Shown here: positions 17,398 to 27,500 of the stretch, piece by piece
Position numbering within the stretch: the stretch's first letter is position 1
How the letters are laid out: the number at the start of each line of letters is the position of its first letter
NCBI RefSeq assembly: GCF_900128495.1
Contig: NZ_LT635801.1
Coordinates: 1-64,000, forward strand
DNA: 64,000 nt
Direction of reading: 5' to 3'
DNA from: Bacteroides ilei
GTDB lineage: Bacteria > Bacteroidota > Bacteroidia > Bacteroidales > Bacteroidaceae
Position numbers and translations under genes: made by a program
The notes under the pieces: model-generated
The model's input: the letters and a program-made list of their open reading frames with translations, nothing else
Databases searched by the model: none
What the model was told of the DNA's origin: nothing

Positions 17398-18474
17398 ATG
17401 GAAACTCAAGACAATAGACTTCAGGAAAAAGCTTTGAATTTGAAAAGACAACGCCGCCGTCGGATACTGGCCAGTGTGGTGGGTATCGCGATTCTCGTAT
17501 GGGGACTTATTGAAACGGGTTGTATGTTTTTCAATTATAAATATGCCGAAACGAGTAATGACGCACAAGTGGAGCAGTATATCTCTCCGGTAAATCTGAG
17601 AGCGTCGGGGTATATCAGGAAAATCTGTTTTACGGAACATCAGAAGGTGCATAAAGGAGATACGTTGCTGATTCTTGACGACCGTGAATACCGTATCCGG
17701 GTTATGGAAGCGGAAGCGGCCCTGAAGGATGCCATGGCAGGAGCTACGGTCATTGACGCCACTTTACAGACTACACAGAATTCGGCCTCGGTGTATGAGG
17801 CATCGATAGCTGAAATCGAAATCCGTCTGGCCAAGCTGGAGAAGGACCGCCAACGTTATGAGAATCTGGTGCAGCGGAATGCGGCCACTCCGATACAGTT
17901 GGAACAGATTGAGACGGAGTATGCGGCTACCCGAAAAAAACTGGAGGCTACCAGGCGGCAGCAGCGTGCGGCCATGTCGGGGATACGGGAAGTGTCTAAC
18001 CGCAGGGAAAGCACCGAAGCGGCTATACAGCGTGCCGAGGCAGCTTTGGAGATGGCACGGCTGAATCTTTCCTATACGGTTGTGCTGGCTCCATGCGACG
18101 GGAAACTGGGACGCCGTGCGTTGGAGGAAGGTCAGTACATTACGGCCGGACAAAGTGTTACCTATATTCTCCCGGATACACGGAAATGGATCATAGCGAA
18201 CTATAAGGAGACGCAGGTTGAGAACCTCAGGCTGGGACAGGAAGTCCGTATCTCGGTCGATGCTGTAAGCGGACGTGAATTTACCGGTAGGATTACGGCC
18301 ATATCCGGAGCTACCGGATCCAAGTATTCATTGGTTCCGACCGACAATTCAGCCGGAAACTTTGTAAAGATCCGCCAGCGTATACCGGTACGTATCGACT
18401 TTACCGATATTTCCGAAGAAGATAATGAACGTCTGGCCGCCGGCATGATGGCAGTAGTGAAGACCAGACTGTAA
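17398..18474 (+). CDS. HlyD/EmrA-family periplasmic adaptor
   Basis: A 358-residue membrane-fusion protein with a single N-terminal membrane anchor (residues about 23-45). A biotinyl-lipoyl-like strand follows (GYIRKICFTEHQKVHKGDTLLILDD), then a long coiled-coil hairpin (residues about 100-220) and the second lipoyl half with the beta-barrel (VLAPCDGKLGRRALEEGQYITAGQ). It bridges the inner-membrane MFS pump and the TolC channel. The pairing with a 14-TM MFS protein makes it EmrA-like rather than AcrA-like. Confidence 0.92.
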   Translation: METQDNRLQEKALNLKRQRRRRILASVVGIAILVWGLIETGCMFFNYKYAETSNDAQVEQYISPVNLRASGYIRKICFTEHQKVHKGDTLLILDDREYRIRVMEAEAALKDAMAGATVIDATLQTTQNSASVYEASIAEIEIRLAKLEKDRQRYENLVQRNAATPIQLEQIETEYAATRKKLEATRRQQRAAMSGIREVSNRRESTEAAIQRAEAALEMARLNLSYTVVLAPCDGKLGRRALEEGQYITAGQSVTYILPDTRKWIIANYKETQVENLRLGQEVRISVDAVSGREFTGRITAISGATGSKYSLVPTDNSAGNFVKIRQRIPVRIDFTDISEEDNERLAAGMMAVVKTRL

Positions 18475-18510
18475 ATCAAGGTGTTTCAGAATCCAGAAAA
18501 AAGAACGATT

Positions 18511-20166
18511 ATGCCTTCACTTCCTAAAAATTATCCGTTTTATAATTGGGTGCCCAAACCGTTGGGCATCCTGATACTGATATTGCTTTTTATCCCTATT
18601 CTGACAGCCGGTGGGGTGTATACTGCGAATAGCAGTGAGATGTTGGGCGGACTGGGTATCCAGTCGGAACATATCCAGTTTGTGGGTTTCCTCACATCCG
18701 TGGGGATGGCAGCCTTTTCACCTTTCTTTTATAGACTGGTATGCCTCCGCCGGGAGAAGATGATGTGCATGGCAGGCTTTTCATTGCTTTATCTGTTGAG
18801 CTATGTCTGTGCAGTGACCGATAGCATTTACCTGCTGGCTGTGTGCAGCATCATAATTGGTTTTTTCCGGATGGTATTGATGATGGTCAATCTTTTCACC
18901 CTCATCAGATATGCGTTCGGAATGGAAGCCACCCGCAACATTACTCCTGGCAATGATCCTGCGGATGAGGCCGGATGGGACCGGCTGGACTGCGAAAAAT
19001 GTACCAGCATGCCTGTAATCTACCTGTTCTTCATGATTTTAGGGCAGTTAGGGACATCGTTGACCGCATGGCTGGCTTATGAATACGAATGGCAATATGT
19101 ATATTATTTCATGATGGGTGCATTGTTGTTTTCTATCCTGGTTGTCTTTGTTACCATGCCTTACCATGCATATTCCACCCGTCGTTTTCCTATTACGTTC
19201 CGTAAATTCGGCAGTGTGGTGATATTCTGTCTGATGTGCTCGTCGGTCATTTATGTATTGGTTTACGGTAAGGTGCTCGACTGGTATTCCGATCCCTCTA
19301 TCTGCTGGGCTACGTTCATGGCGGTCCTGTTCATTTTTATATTCGTATACATGGAGAAAAGACAGTATTCACCTTATTTCCTGATGGATATCTTTAAGTT
19401 ACGTTCTGTACGCATAGGCATTCTGCTTTTCCTCCTGCTTATGATATTCAATTCCAGCTCCATGTTTGTGAATGTATTTACGGGGATAGGAATGAAGACA
19501 GACAACTGGCAGAATGCGTCACTGACCAACTGGAGTATGGCCGGTTATTTCATCGGTTGTGTCATTGCCGTCATATTGGCAAAGAAAGGGGTGCATCTGA
19601 AATACCTCTTCTCTCTCGGTTTCGTACTGATAGGCCTTTCTGCACTTTTCATGTATTTCGAGGTACAGACAGCCGGATTGTATGAACGGATGAAATATCC
19701 GGTCATCATCCGTGCCACGGGTATGATGCTGCTCTATTCATTGACAGCTGTCTATGCCAACCAGCGTATGCCTTATAAATACCTGTCTACCTGGATCTGT
19801 ATTATGTTGACTGTACGTATGGTGCTCGGTCCGGGTATCGGGACGGCACTTTATACCAATGTGATGCAACACAGACAGCAGCATTATATAACCCGCTTTG
19901 CCCATGACCGTGACCGGTTGGAGCCGGATATGGCCGTTTCTTATTCACAGACAGTACAAGGGATGTGCCGTCAGGGAAAGAGCAATCTGGAGGCTGAACA
20001 GATGGCGGCTTTGTCAGTTAAAGGGAATATCCAGGTGCAGGCTACCTTGTCGGCGGTAAAGGAGATGTCCGGATGGACGTTTTACGGCTGTGTAGGGTGC
20101 GCTGTCTTTTTCCTGTTGCTTCCATGGAAAAAGAGAAAACCGGATCCGGTCTTGTCCGGTGTCTGA
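18511..20166 (+). CDS. MFS multidrug efflux pump, EmrB/DHA2-like
   Basis: A proton-coupled inner-membrane exporter of about 551 residues with roughly 14 hydrophobic segments, as expected for the DHA2 family. The ATG at 18511 (MPSLPKNYPF) is chosen; a GTG at 18481 would add ten residues and lies just 6 bases past the adaptor stop. The expected DHA2 motifs are weak, as in other Bacteroidetes members. The substrate is unknown. A terminator follows at 20179-20264. Confidence 0.85.
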   Translation: MPSLPKNYPFYNWVPKPLGILILILLFIPILTAGGVYTANSSEMLGGLGIQSEHIQFVGFLTSVGMAAFSPFFYRLVCLRREKMMCMAGFSLLYLLSYVCAVTDSIYLLAVCSIIIGFFRMVLMMVNLFTLIRYAFGMEATRNITPGNDPADEAGWDRLDCEKCTSMPVIYLFFMILGQLGTSLTAWLAYEYEWQYVYYFMMGALLFSILVVFVTMPYHAYSTRRFPITFRKFGSVVIFCLMCSSVIYVLVYGKVLDWYSDPSICWATFMAVLFIFIFVYMEKRQYSPYFLMDIFKLRSVRIGILLFLLLMIFNSSSMFVNVFTGIGMKTDNWQNASLTNWSMAGYFIGCVIAVILAKKGVHLKYLFSLGFVLIGLSALFMYFEVQTAGLYERMKYPVIIRATGMMLLYSLTAVYANQRMPYKYLSTWICIMLTVRMVLGPGIGTALYTNVMQHRQQHYITRFAHDRDRLEPDMAVSYSQTVQGMCRQGKSNLEAEQMAALSVKGNIQVQATLSAVKEMSGWTFYGCVGCAVFFLLLPWKKRKPDPVLSGV

Positions 20167-20178
20167 GGCTTTAGCCTG

Positions 20179-20264
20179 TGCCACGGACAGGCTTCCGTTT
20201 CTTAATCTATGTTTCTCCAGCGGGTAAAAACAATGAATGTAGAGGCCTTCCGTGGCATTTTTTT
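20179..20264 (+). terminator. Terminator with a competing hairpin after the efflux operon
   Basis: TGCCACGGA (20179-20187) pairs with TCCGTGGCA (20249-20257), followed by seven T. The 5' arm is also the loop of a smaller hairpin in which GCCTGT (20174-20179) pairs with ACAGGC (20187-20192), so the two folds exclude each other. It separates the MFS gene from the AraC regulator. Confidence 0.6.
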
Positions 20265-20311
20265 ATTTATCTTAGTGTCGGGTACATCCGAAATGAACTT
20301 AAAATAGAAAA

Positions 20312-21211
20312 ATGATGAATGCATATTCCGAACGTTTGATTTTTCTGGACCGGCAGTTGGCCGAGAGGAGAGAACTTTGCTCTTCCGGGGGAAGTGTGGA
20401 CGCTTTTCCTCCGATGCTGCAAAAACGTTTCCTGAATGACTATATCGGGTTAATGGTCTGCCAAAGAGGCCGGTTCCAATTTACATTGAACGGCAGGTCT
20501 TTTGTGGCCGGAGCCGGAGAGACGGTATTTCTTTCCGAATCGGCTGAATTCTGGGTGACCGACTATACGGATGATTTGCTTGTGGATATTCTTTTTTATC
20601 ATATAAGTCCCATCCGTGAGCTGTTGGGGAGTTCGGTCATGGCTATGCATCTCTATACAACGTTGACTCCCGAACCCTGTTATGTATGGAATACGGGCGA
20701 GGAAGATGATATAAGGCATTACGTCTGTCTGCTGTACAGGCATCAGCGTGCCATGCACAATCCGTTCGATGTACATGAATGTAAATTGTTGCTTTTGTCG
20801 TTGACCTATAGGTTGTGTTCTATATACAGCCGGAAACTCCTGGAAGAAAACCGGACAGCCGGCCATAAGATCGATACATTCATCCAGTTACTTCGTCTGA
20901 TAGAGAAATATTACAGACGTGAAAGGGGAGTGGCCTTTTATGCCGGCAAGCTTTGTCTTTCACCGAAGTATCTTTCTGCCCTGTCGAAATCTGTTTGCGG
21001 ATATACGGTACAGGAACTGGTGTTCAGGGCCATTGTCCGCCGCAGCATGCTTTTACTGAGGAATTCCCGGAAAACCGTACAGGAGATTTCCGATGAGTTC
21101 AATTTCCCCAATGCTTCCGCTTTCGGTACCTTCTTCAAGAAAGCTACAGGGCTTTCACCTGTACATTACCGCAATGCAGAGGATGATTTTCCTACCTCCA
21201 CATCTTTATGA
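20312..21211 (+). CDS. AraC-family transcriptional regulator
   Basis: A 299-residue regulator with an N-terminal cupin-like ligand/dimerisation domain (residues about 30-170) and a C-terminal double helix-turn-helix (about 195-290). The signatures are FYAGKLCLSPKYLSALSKSV and VQEISDEFNFPNASAFGTFFKKATGLSPVHYR. It lies just downstream of the efflux operon in the same direction, so it may control that operon. The 3' end overlaps the convergent flavoprotein gene by 6 bases. Confidence 0.9.
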   Translation: MMNAYSERLIFLDRQLAERRELCSSGGSVDAFPPMLQKRFLNDYIGLMVCQRGRFQFTLNGRSFVAGAGETVFLSESAEFWVTDYTDDLLVDILFYHISPIRELLGSSVMAMHLYTTLTPEPCYVWNTGEEDDIRHYVCLLYRHQRAMHNPFDVHECKLLLLSLTYRLCSIYSRKLLEENRTAGHKIDTFIQLLRLIEKYYRRERGVAFYAGKLCLSPKYLSALSKSVCGYTVQELVFRAIVRRSMLLLRNSRKTVQEISDEFNFPNASAFGTFFKKATGLSPVHYRNAEDDFPTSTSL

Positions 21212-21817
21212 CTTTCCCTCGATATCCATGGTTTGCATTTGCCGTTTGGTGGTTCCGAATTTCTTCCCATATTGTGTCCAATAGATATCGGCAGCCAGGC
21301 GGAATAGCGTTTTGGATAAGGGCATGGTAGTACTGAAAGTCTGATGCTTCCCATTTGCAACGGAGCGGGCCAGTCTTCGTATGTTTCGGATGGCGATGTA
21401 TTTGAATGGGGTGCCGAGAATGGCTTCTCCACTGCCCAACATCAGGGTCGAACCCATTGTATAGCCGTTACGGCGGCAGAATAGTTCCATCATCCGGACC
21501 GCTACGACATTTTGTTCATACTCCAGAAATCCACAGTTGATCAGGATGGAAATTACGGGTTTGCGGGTAGGAGGATTGGTTTCCAGGGTTTTCAGGAAGC
21601 TTAGAAAGCCTGTCGGCAGGGAATCGGCGTAGAGAGGGAAGGTAAAAAGGATATCGGTATAGTTCCCTGTTTCGGCACACAGTTCCAGGTGGTTCTTTCT
21701 CGTGATGTTACGGTATACGGTTTCAACCGGACAGTGCCGGATGAAAATCTCTGCGTACCGTTTTGAATTTGATTTCGGCGCTCTCGGACTTCCGTTAAGT
21801 ATCAGGATTTTTCCCAT
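21206..21817 (-). CDS. NAD(P)H-dependent FMN reductase / flavodoxin-like protein
   Basis: A 203-residue flavodoxin-fold protein. MGKILILNGSPRAPKSNSKRYAE contains the FMN phosphate-binding loop, and TDILFTFPLYADSLPTGFLSFLKTL is the second flavin-contact loop. It probably uses FMN for electron transfer or quinone/nitro reduction; the substrate is unknown. Its start overlaps the 3' end of the upstream flavoprotein gene by 16 bases, so the two are translationally coupled. Confidence 0.75.
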   Translation of the reverse strand: MGKILILNGSPRAPKSNSKRYAEIFIRHCPVETVYRNITRKNHLELCAETGNYTDILFTFPLYADSLPTGFLSFLKTLETNPPTRKPVISILINCGFLEYEQNVVAVRMMELFCRRNGYTMGSTLMLGSGEAILGTPFKYIAIRNIRRLARSVANGKHQTFSTTMPLSKTLFRLAADIYWTQYGKKFGTTKRQMQTMDIEGKS

Positions 21818-22317
21818 TGTTCAAGAATTTTTGTTACCATTATGTCGGTCATGGATTCACTGGTGAAGATAATTTCATAATTTTCAAAATTCATGTTACG
21901 GGCATTCCGTGCGATGAGTTCCCGAAAGATGTCCTGTTCTTCATCATCAATATCACCGTAGGCTATGATGACAGCTTTTTTCGGAATGACATTCCGTTGT
22001 ACATGATGTGTTTCTCCCTGGTGAATCCGGATGAATGCCTGCTGTATGGGGATAGCCCGCTCCAGCATGGTTTTCATGACAGTGTCATAGCCTCCATATT
22101 TCAACCGGCTCACATACAGTATGGCATTGCTTCTGGCGATACAGGGATATACCCGGGTAGCGTCATCCCGTATGACGCATTTGCCTGGAGTTTTGGTCCA
22201 GCAGCTGAAACATCCCGTGCAGTTGGCTATTTTCAGTTCCGATAAGTTGAAATATCGGATTTCGTGCGGATTGGAAAAATGAATGTCCAGTGGCCTGTCG
22301 CTGAGAATCAGTTTCAT
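21802..22317 (-). CDS. Flavodoxin-family protein with a cysteine cluster
   Basis: A 171-residue protein of the NADPH-dependent FMN-reductase/iron-sulfur flavoprotein group. It has the typical ANCTGCFSCWTKTPGKCVIRDD cluster (CxGCxxCWxxxPGxC) near residues 32-49 and a YVSRLKYGGYDTVMKTMLERA loop. The usual N-terminal glycine-rich phosphate loop seems altered or shortened (MKLILSDRPLDIHF), so part of FMN binding may be lost or supplied by the neighbour. The next gene overlaps by 16 bases, which suggests a two-subunit redox unit. Confidence 0.75.
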   Translation of the reverse strand: MKLILSDRPLDIHFSNPHEIRYFNLSELKIANCTGCFSCWTKTPGKCVIRDDATRVYPCIARSNAILYVSRLKYGGYDTVMKTMLERAIPIQQAFIRIHQGETHHVQRNVIPKKAVIIAYGDIDDEEQDIFRELIARNARNMNFENYEIIFTSESMTDIMVTKILEQWEKS

Positions 22318-22641
22318 GGGTTATGCATTTGTTTTTGTAGATAAACGTTTTTCTGTCTCTTTTTGTTCGGCCAAAAACAAAAACATCGACAATATTTGCA
22401 GATTATGACATTTTATAGGATAATGACCATTAATTTATGGTTTAATCCCGCAGTGAGCCGAGAAGTTTGAACTTAAATTAATAATCTCTTTGCAATTTTA
22501 CATCATGTCAAAAATTATTAATAATATATATCAATTTAAATGGCTTCTGTTAGAAATTATAGGTTTTTGTATTAGGAATAGACATATATTTATTATGTTT
22601 GTAAGTATTAGATTTATGTTATACCTTAAATTCTTTCTAGT
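22318..22641. other. AT-rich divergent intergenic region
   Basis: A 324-bp region between the leftward flavoprotein pair and the rightward AraC gene. A TTTG at 22598-22601 followed after 20 bases by TACCTTAA (22622-22629) could be a promoter for the AraC gene, but the leader would be only a few bases. No gene or RNA was recognised. Confidence 0.3.
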
Positions 22642-23499
22642 ATGAGTGTTGAACTTGATCGTTTTCATCCTTTAGTCTTAAATGTAGGACTGGCTATACA
22701 TAATGCAGACTGGAACTGGGTTAATGTGAGAAGCCCATTCATGCGTATATATTACGTTTGGGAAGGATATGCAAAATTAAAGCTTCCATCAGGTATTTTT
22801 GATCTTAAACCACATTACATGTATTTTATTCCGTCATTTACGACCCATAGTTATATTTGCGATTCTTATTTTTCTCTTTATTATATTCATTTATACGAGA
22901 ATAATCTTGATGGAACAAGTATATTGGATGATTGGGAGCTTCCTACAGAGATTAAAGCTGATAGCCTTGATATGGAACTCATGAAAAGATTATGTGAAAT
23001 AAATCCGTTTATGAAATTACCTCAATCAGACCCGGCGTCTTATGACAATAAACCAACTCTTATCAAAAGTCTTATTACTAATGAAAGCCGACCTATGTAT
23101 GATAAGGTCGAGTCAAGAGGTATTGCCTATATTATAATTTCACGCTTCTTGAAGCATGCCTGCAAAAAATCATTGGAAAGGGATGATAGGATAGTAAAAA
23201 CAATTGATTATATCAGGAATCATTTATATAGTGATATTAAAATAGGAGATTTGGCTCAGCAAGTATTTCTTTCTACAGATCATTTCATTAAATTATTTAA
23301 GCATGAAATGCATACTACACCTTTGCAATATATCACAAAAAAGAAAATAGAAAAAGCACAACTTTTACTTGCCACTTGTGATTTATCCGTAAAAAGTATC
23401 TCTTATAAACTTATGTTTGATGATTATTCCTATTTCTGTCGGATTTTTAAAAAAATTACAGGAGTGACTCCAAAGGAATACAGATTGACCGTGAAATAA
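22642..23499 (+). CDS. AraC-family regulator, probable controller of the L-galactose locus
   Basis: A 285-residue regulator with an N-terminal cupin-type sensing domain (residues about 20-100) and a C-terminal AraC helix-turn-helix pair (IKIGDLAQQVFLSTDHFIKLFKHE and VKSISYKLMFDDYSYFCRIFKKITGVTPKEYR). It is the first gene of the sugar locus, and its position suggests that it activates the mutarotase, SusC/D and catabolic genes. The base composition is more AT-rich than the upstream efflux region. The inducer is not known. Confidence 0.88.
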   Translation: MSVELDRFHPLVLNVGLAIHNADWNWVNVRSPFMRIYYVWEGYAKLKLPSGIFDLKPHYMYFIPSFTTHSYICDSYFSLYYIHLYENNLDGTSILDDWELPTEIKADSLDMELMKRLCEINPFMKLPQSDPASYDNKPTLIKSLITNESRPMYDKVESRGIAYIIISRFLKHACKKSLERDDRIVKTIDYIRNHLYSDIKIGDLAQQVFLSTDHFIKLFKHEMHTTPLQYITKKKIEKAQLLLATCDLSVKSISYKLMFDDYSYFCRIFKKITGVTPKEYRLTVK

Positions 23500-23924
23500 A
23501 TAGAATGTTGATTTTTTATTCATACAATATTCTTGGCTTAGGGGGATCGGTTATGTCTAGAAACATTTCATCTACATATATAAGACTATTCTTCCTATAG
23601 GATCAGATGCAGGTATTTTCTATGTTTTGTCCTACTTTATTACTATGATGGGATAAATCTTCCCACATCTGTATTGTGCATGTGGTATCTTATTGGGGCA
23701 TAGTCAATAGATTTATCAATAATAATATCGCTTCAGTGACGCTTCAGTGTATTCTTGATATTCCAGCGGGAATATCAGGTATCTCTTATTTTTATTATCT
23801 TAGTTTATGTACACACTTTGGGATACAATATAAAATAGACGATAATGTTTTATTTAATATCTATTTTGTCCTATAATAGAGAAAAATGTAATCATATCTT
23901 TGCATATATCTTAAAATCCATATT
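23500..23924. other. Intergenic region with possible decayed coding sequence
   Basis: A 425-bp gap between the AraC regulator and the mutarotase. A short frame ending in TILPIGSDAGIFYVLSYF (around 23582-23656) and a 66-residue frame at 23676-23876 (LQCILDIPAGISGISYFYYL) look like pieces of a membrane protein broken by stops and a frame change. They could be a transporter remnant, but I cannot assign a family. The last 30 bases hold the mutarotase promoter. Confidence 0.3.
23895..23902 (+). promoter_or_regulatory. Bacteroides-type -7 box for the mutarotase gene
   Basis: TATCTTTG matches TAnnTTTG, 22 bases before the ATG at 23925. The nearest upstream TTTG (23865-23868) is further away than usual for a -33 box. 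Confidence 0.5.
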
Positions 23925-24308
23925 ATGAAGAACAACGGTTATAGAGTAAAGCAATATGACGAACCTGTAAAACGGTATTGTCAGACACTCAGCCTGAAAG
24001 ACAATCCAGAGTTGATCTCTGCCTATAGAAAAGCACATAGTAAAGAGCAAGCTTGGCCCGAAATTCGTGAGGGAATCCGTTCCGTCGGTATATTGGAGAT
24101 GGAAATATACATTGAGGGGAACAAGTTGTTTATGATAGTTGAGACGCCTTTGGACTTTAACTGGGATGAAGCTATGAAGAAGCTGTCAACATTACCTCGA
24201 CAGGCAGAATGGGAGGATTATGTAGCAGGTTTCCAACAATGTGTAAAAGGAACTACATCGGATGAAAAGTGGCAAATGATGGAAAGGATGTTTTATTTAT
24301 ACGACTAA
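23925..24308 (+). CDS. L-rhamnose mutarotase (RhaM) family protein
   Basis: A 127-residue protein of the RhaM/DUF718 family, which interconverts alpha and beta anomers of 6-deoxy-hexoses. The family pattern is present: Y34 and H38 (AYRKAH), W44-P-E, a short GILEMEIYIEGNKLFMIVE strand pair, and a DEKWQMMERMFYLYD terminus. In this locus the likely substrate is L-galactose or L-fucose, which share stereochemistry, rather than L-rhamnose; that is inferred from the neighbours. It is separated from SusC by about 210 bp. Confidence 0.8.
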   Translation: MKNNGYRVKQYDEPVKRYCQTLSLKDNPELISAYRKAHSKEQAWPEIREGIRSVGILEMEIYIEGNKLFMIVETPLDFNWDEAMKKLSTLPRQAEWEDYVAGFQQCVKGTTSDEKWQMMERMFYLYD

Positions 24309-24518
24309 ACAGTTTGTGTAGTAAAATCGCTCTTTTGACAATGTAGTCAATATGTAATATTATCCTTTTTGACTTTTTTGATCTCTATATGGTAATTTAT
24401 TGATAATATGTTACCAGGCTCTTCATGTCCTTTAAAGAAGTTGATTTATTAGTAAAAATTCCTGACTTTTTTATTAAAATCTTTGTTGTTTAACACTTAC
24501 CTTAAAATTTTATTGCTT

Positions 24519-27500
24519 ATGAAAAAGAAGTTTTGGATTTTTCGACAATGTGAGATGAGATACACTTTATGTGTGTTGTGTCTCTTCCTTTGTTCTGTAT
24601 GCCTTTTTGCCCAAAGTAAAAAAGTTACAGGGCGAGTTACAGATGTTACTGGCGAGCCCATAATAGGAGCCAATGTATTGGTAAAGGGTACTACTCATGG
24701 TGTAATATCAGATTTGGATGGATCTTATTCTCTGGACGTTGAACCGGGTGCAATTCTTCAGTTTTCTTACATAGGTTATATATCTCAAGAAATTTCAGTA
24801 GATGGACGTTCGACGATTAACGTACAAATGAAAGAAGATACGAAAACTATAGAAGAAGTAGTTGTAGTAGGTTATGGTTCTCAAAAGAAAGAAACGTTAA
24901 CCGGTTCTGTAGCAAATATAAAAGGAGATGAAATAACCAAAAGTCCGGCACCGAATGTTAGTAGCTCTTTATCGGGTAAATTACCGGGATTGGTTGTAAA
25001 CCAGCGTACAGGAGAACCTGGTAGAGATGATCCGAATATAGTTATTCGTGGCTTTGGTACATTTGGAGACAGTTCACCTTTAATCATTATAGATGGAGTA
25101 GAACGTGATAATATGAGTCGTATGAACCCTGAAGATATTGAAAGTATTTCAGTATTGAAAGATGCTTCTGCCGCTATCTATGGTGCACGGGCTGCCAATG
25201 GAGTTATTTTGATAACAACAAAAAAAGGAAAAATAGGTAAACCTGAATTTTCTTTCAATATGAATGTTGCTTTTTCTTCTCCGACAGTAAAGCCGGAAAT
25301 GTTGGATGCAGCAACATTTGCAGAAGCTTATAATGAAGGTGACTGGTACAGGAAAGGACGTCCGTCTGAATATACACCAGTATATACAGATGAAGTCATC
25401 CAGAAATATCGTGACGGATCGGATCCTATTTTATATCCGAACACGAATTGGGTGGATGAAACGCTGAGACCTTTTTCTTTGCAGACACGTAGCAGCTTTC
25501 AGGTAAATGGAGGTACAGAGTCCGTACGTTATTTATTGTCTTTTGGGTCTTTGACACAAGGACCAGGATATTATCATCAAAATGAAAAAAACAGACAATA
25601 TACATTCCGGGCAAATGTCAATGTGGATTTAAGTAAAAATCTTACAGTTGGAGCAAATATTAGTGCTATAATCAACAATCAGCAACACTCTTCAGTTGAG
25701 ACATGGATTAATTTTACAAACATATTGGAGTCAAGTCCATTGTTGGTTGCCCGTTATCCTAATGGGCTTTTAGGAGGAGGTCGTATGGGAGAAAGCCCCT
25801 TATTGCTGGATCAGAGAGGTTTTGATAAAATAAGTAGTACTCCAATCTATTCAACATTTACGGCTACCTATAAAGTTCCATGGGTTGAAGGCCTGAAAAT
25901 AGAAGGATCATTTAATTACGATATCAATAATAAGTTTGAAAAGTTGTTCCAGATTCCATACTACTATTATGAATATAATACAGTAACCGAAGCATATGAT
26001 AAGATACAAGGTACAGGTACATCATCTGCAACATTAACAGATACTTACAGCCGATGGACTACCCTGTTGTATAATTATCGGATTTCTTATGATCGTCAAT
26101 TCGGCAAACACCGCATATCAGCAATGTTAGGCCATGAACAACAAATCAATACTTATTCATATGCGATGGCATATCGTAAGAATTTTTTAAGTTCTTCAAT
26201 TGATCAGATCAATGTTGGTGGTTCTTCTGCAGAGGATAAAAATAATGGAGGTTCAGAAACAAAAACTGCTCGTAATAACTTCTTTGGAAGATTTAATTAT
26301 GACTATAACTCAAAGTATTTGGTAGAATTGGTATTCCGTTATGATGGTTCACAAAATTTCCCGGCCGGAAAACGGTATGGATTTTTTCCTGCAGGATCTG
26401 TTGGTTGGAGAATATCAGAAGAATCATTTATCAAGGATAACGTAAACTTTATAGATCAATTAAAGCTGCGTTTTTCTCTTGGACAAATCGGTAATGACCG
26501 GGTTGATGCTTATCAATATCTACAGACTTATTCATTTGGAGGTAACTATGTATTCGGTACATCTGACGCATCCGGTATTTATGCCAATTTAATGCCTAAT
26601 CCTAATATTACTTGGGAGACAAGTACGAAAATGGATGCCGGCTTTGACTTGACAATGTGGAACGGTCTGCTTGGAGCTGAGTTTACTTATTTTAAAGAAA
26701 GAAGATCCGACATCTTGACAGCACGTAATTTGTCTGTTCCTAATACATTAGGATTCTCTGGCCTTCCTGATGAAAATCTTGGTGAAGTAGAGAATAGGGG
26801 TGTTGAATTAAAATTAACACATCGCCAGGTACTTAATGATTTCTCATATAGCATAGAAGGAAATTTGTCATATGCAAAAAATAAAATCATATTCATGGAT
26901 GAAACGCCTAACGCAGAGCCTTATCAAAATCAGACCGGACATCCGGTAGGTGCAGGGCTGTATTATAAAGCTGATGGTATATTCAATACAGAAGAGGAAT
27001 TGAACTCTTATCCTCATGCTGATGGAACGCAAGTAGGTGATATTAAAATTGTCGATTTAAATAATGACGGTGTCATTGACTCTGATGACAGATATCGTTT
27101 TGATTATTCAGCTACACCGCGTTTCGTCTTTGGACTTGGTGGTTCATTCAGTTATAAGAATTTTGATTTGAGCATTTTCTTCCAGGGACAGACAGGAGCC
27201 TATAATTATGACTCTGAATTTACACAATTAGGTGGATCCGATCCTAAAAATACATTTGTTGCACGTGCAAAAGACCGTTGGACTGTAGACAATCCTAATG
27301 GTACCATGCCAAGAGCTGATGCATACCAGTTAGGCAATACAACATTTTTCTTGTATGATGCTACATTCATTCGTCTTAAAAATCTTGAGTTTGGCTATAC
27401 ATTACCCGATACTTGGGCCTCACGTTTGCATTTGGGAAGCCTAAGAGTTTATGTCAGTGGATTCAATGTATTGACATGGGCTAAGGAAATAAAATGGACC

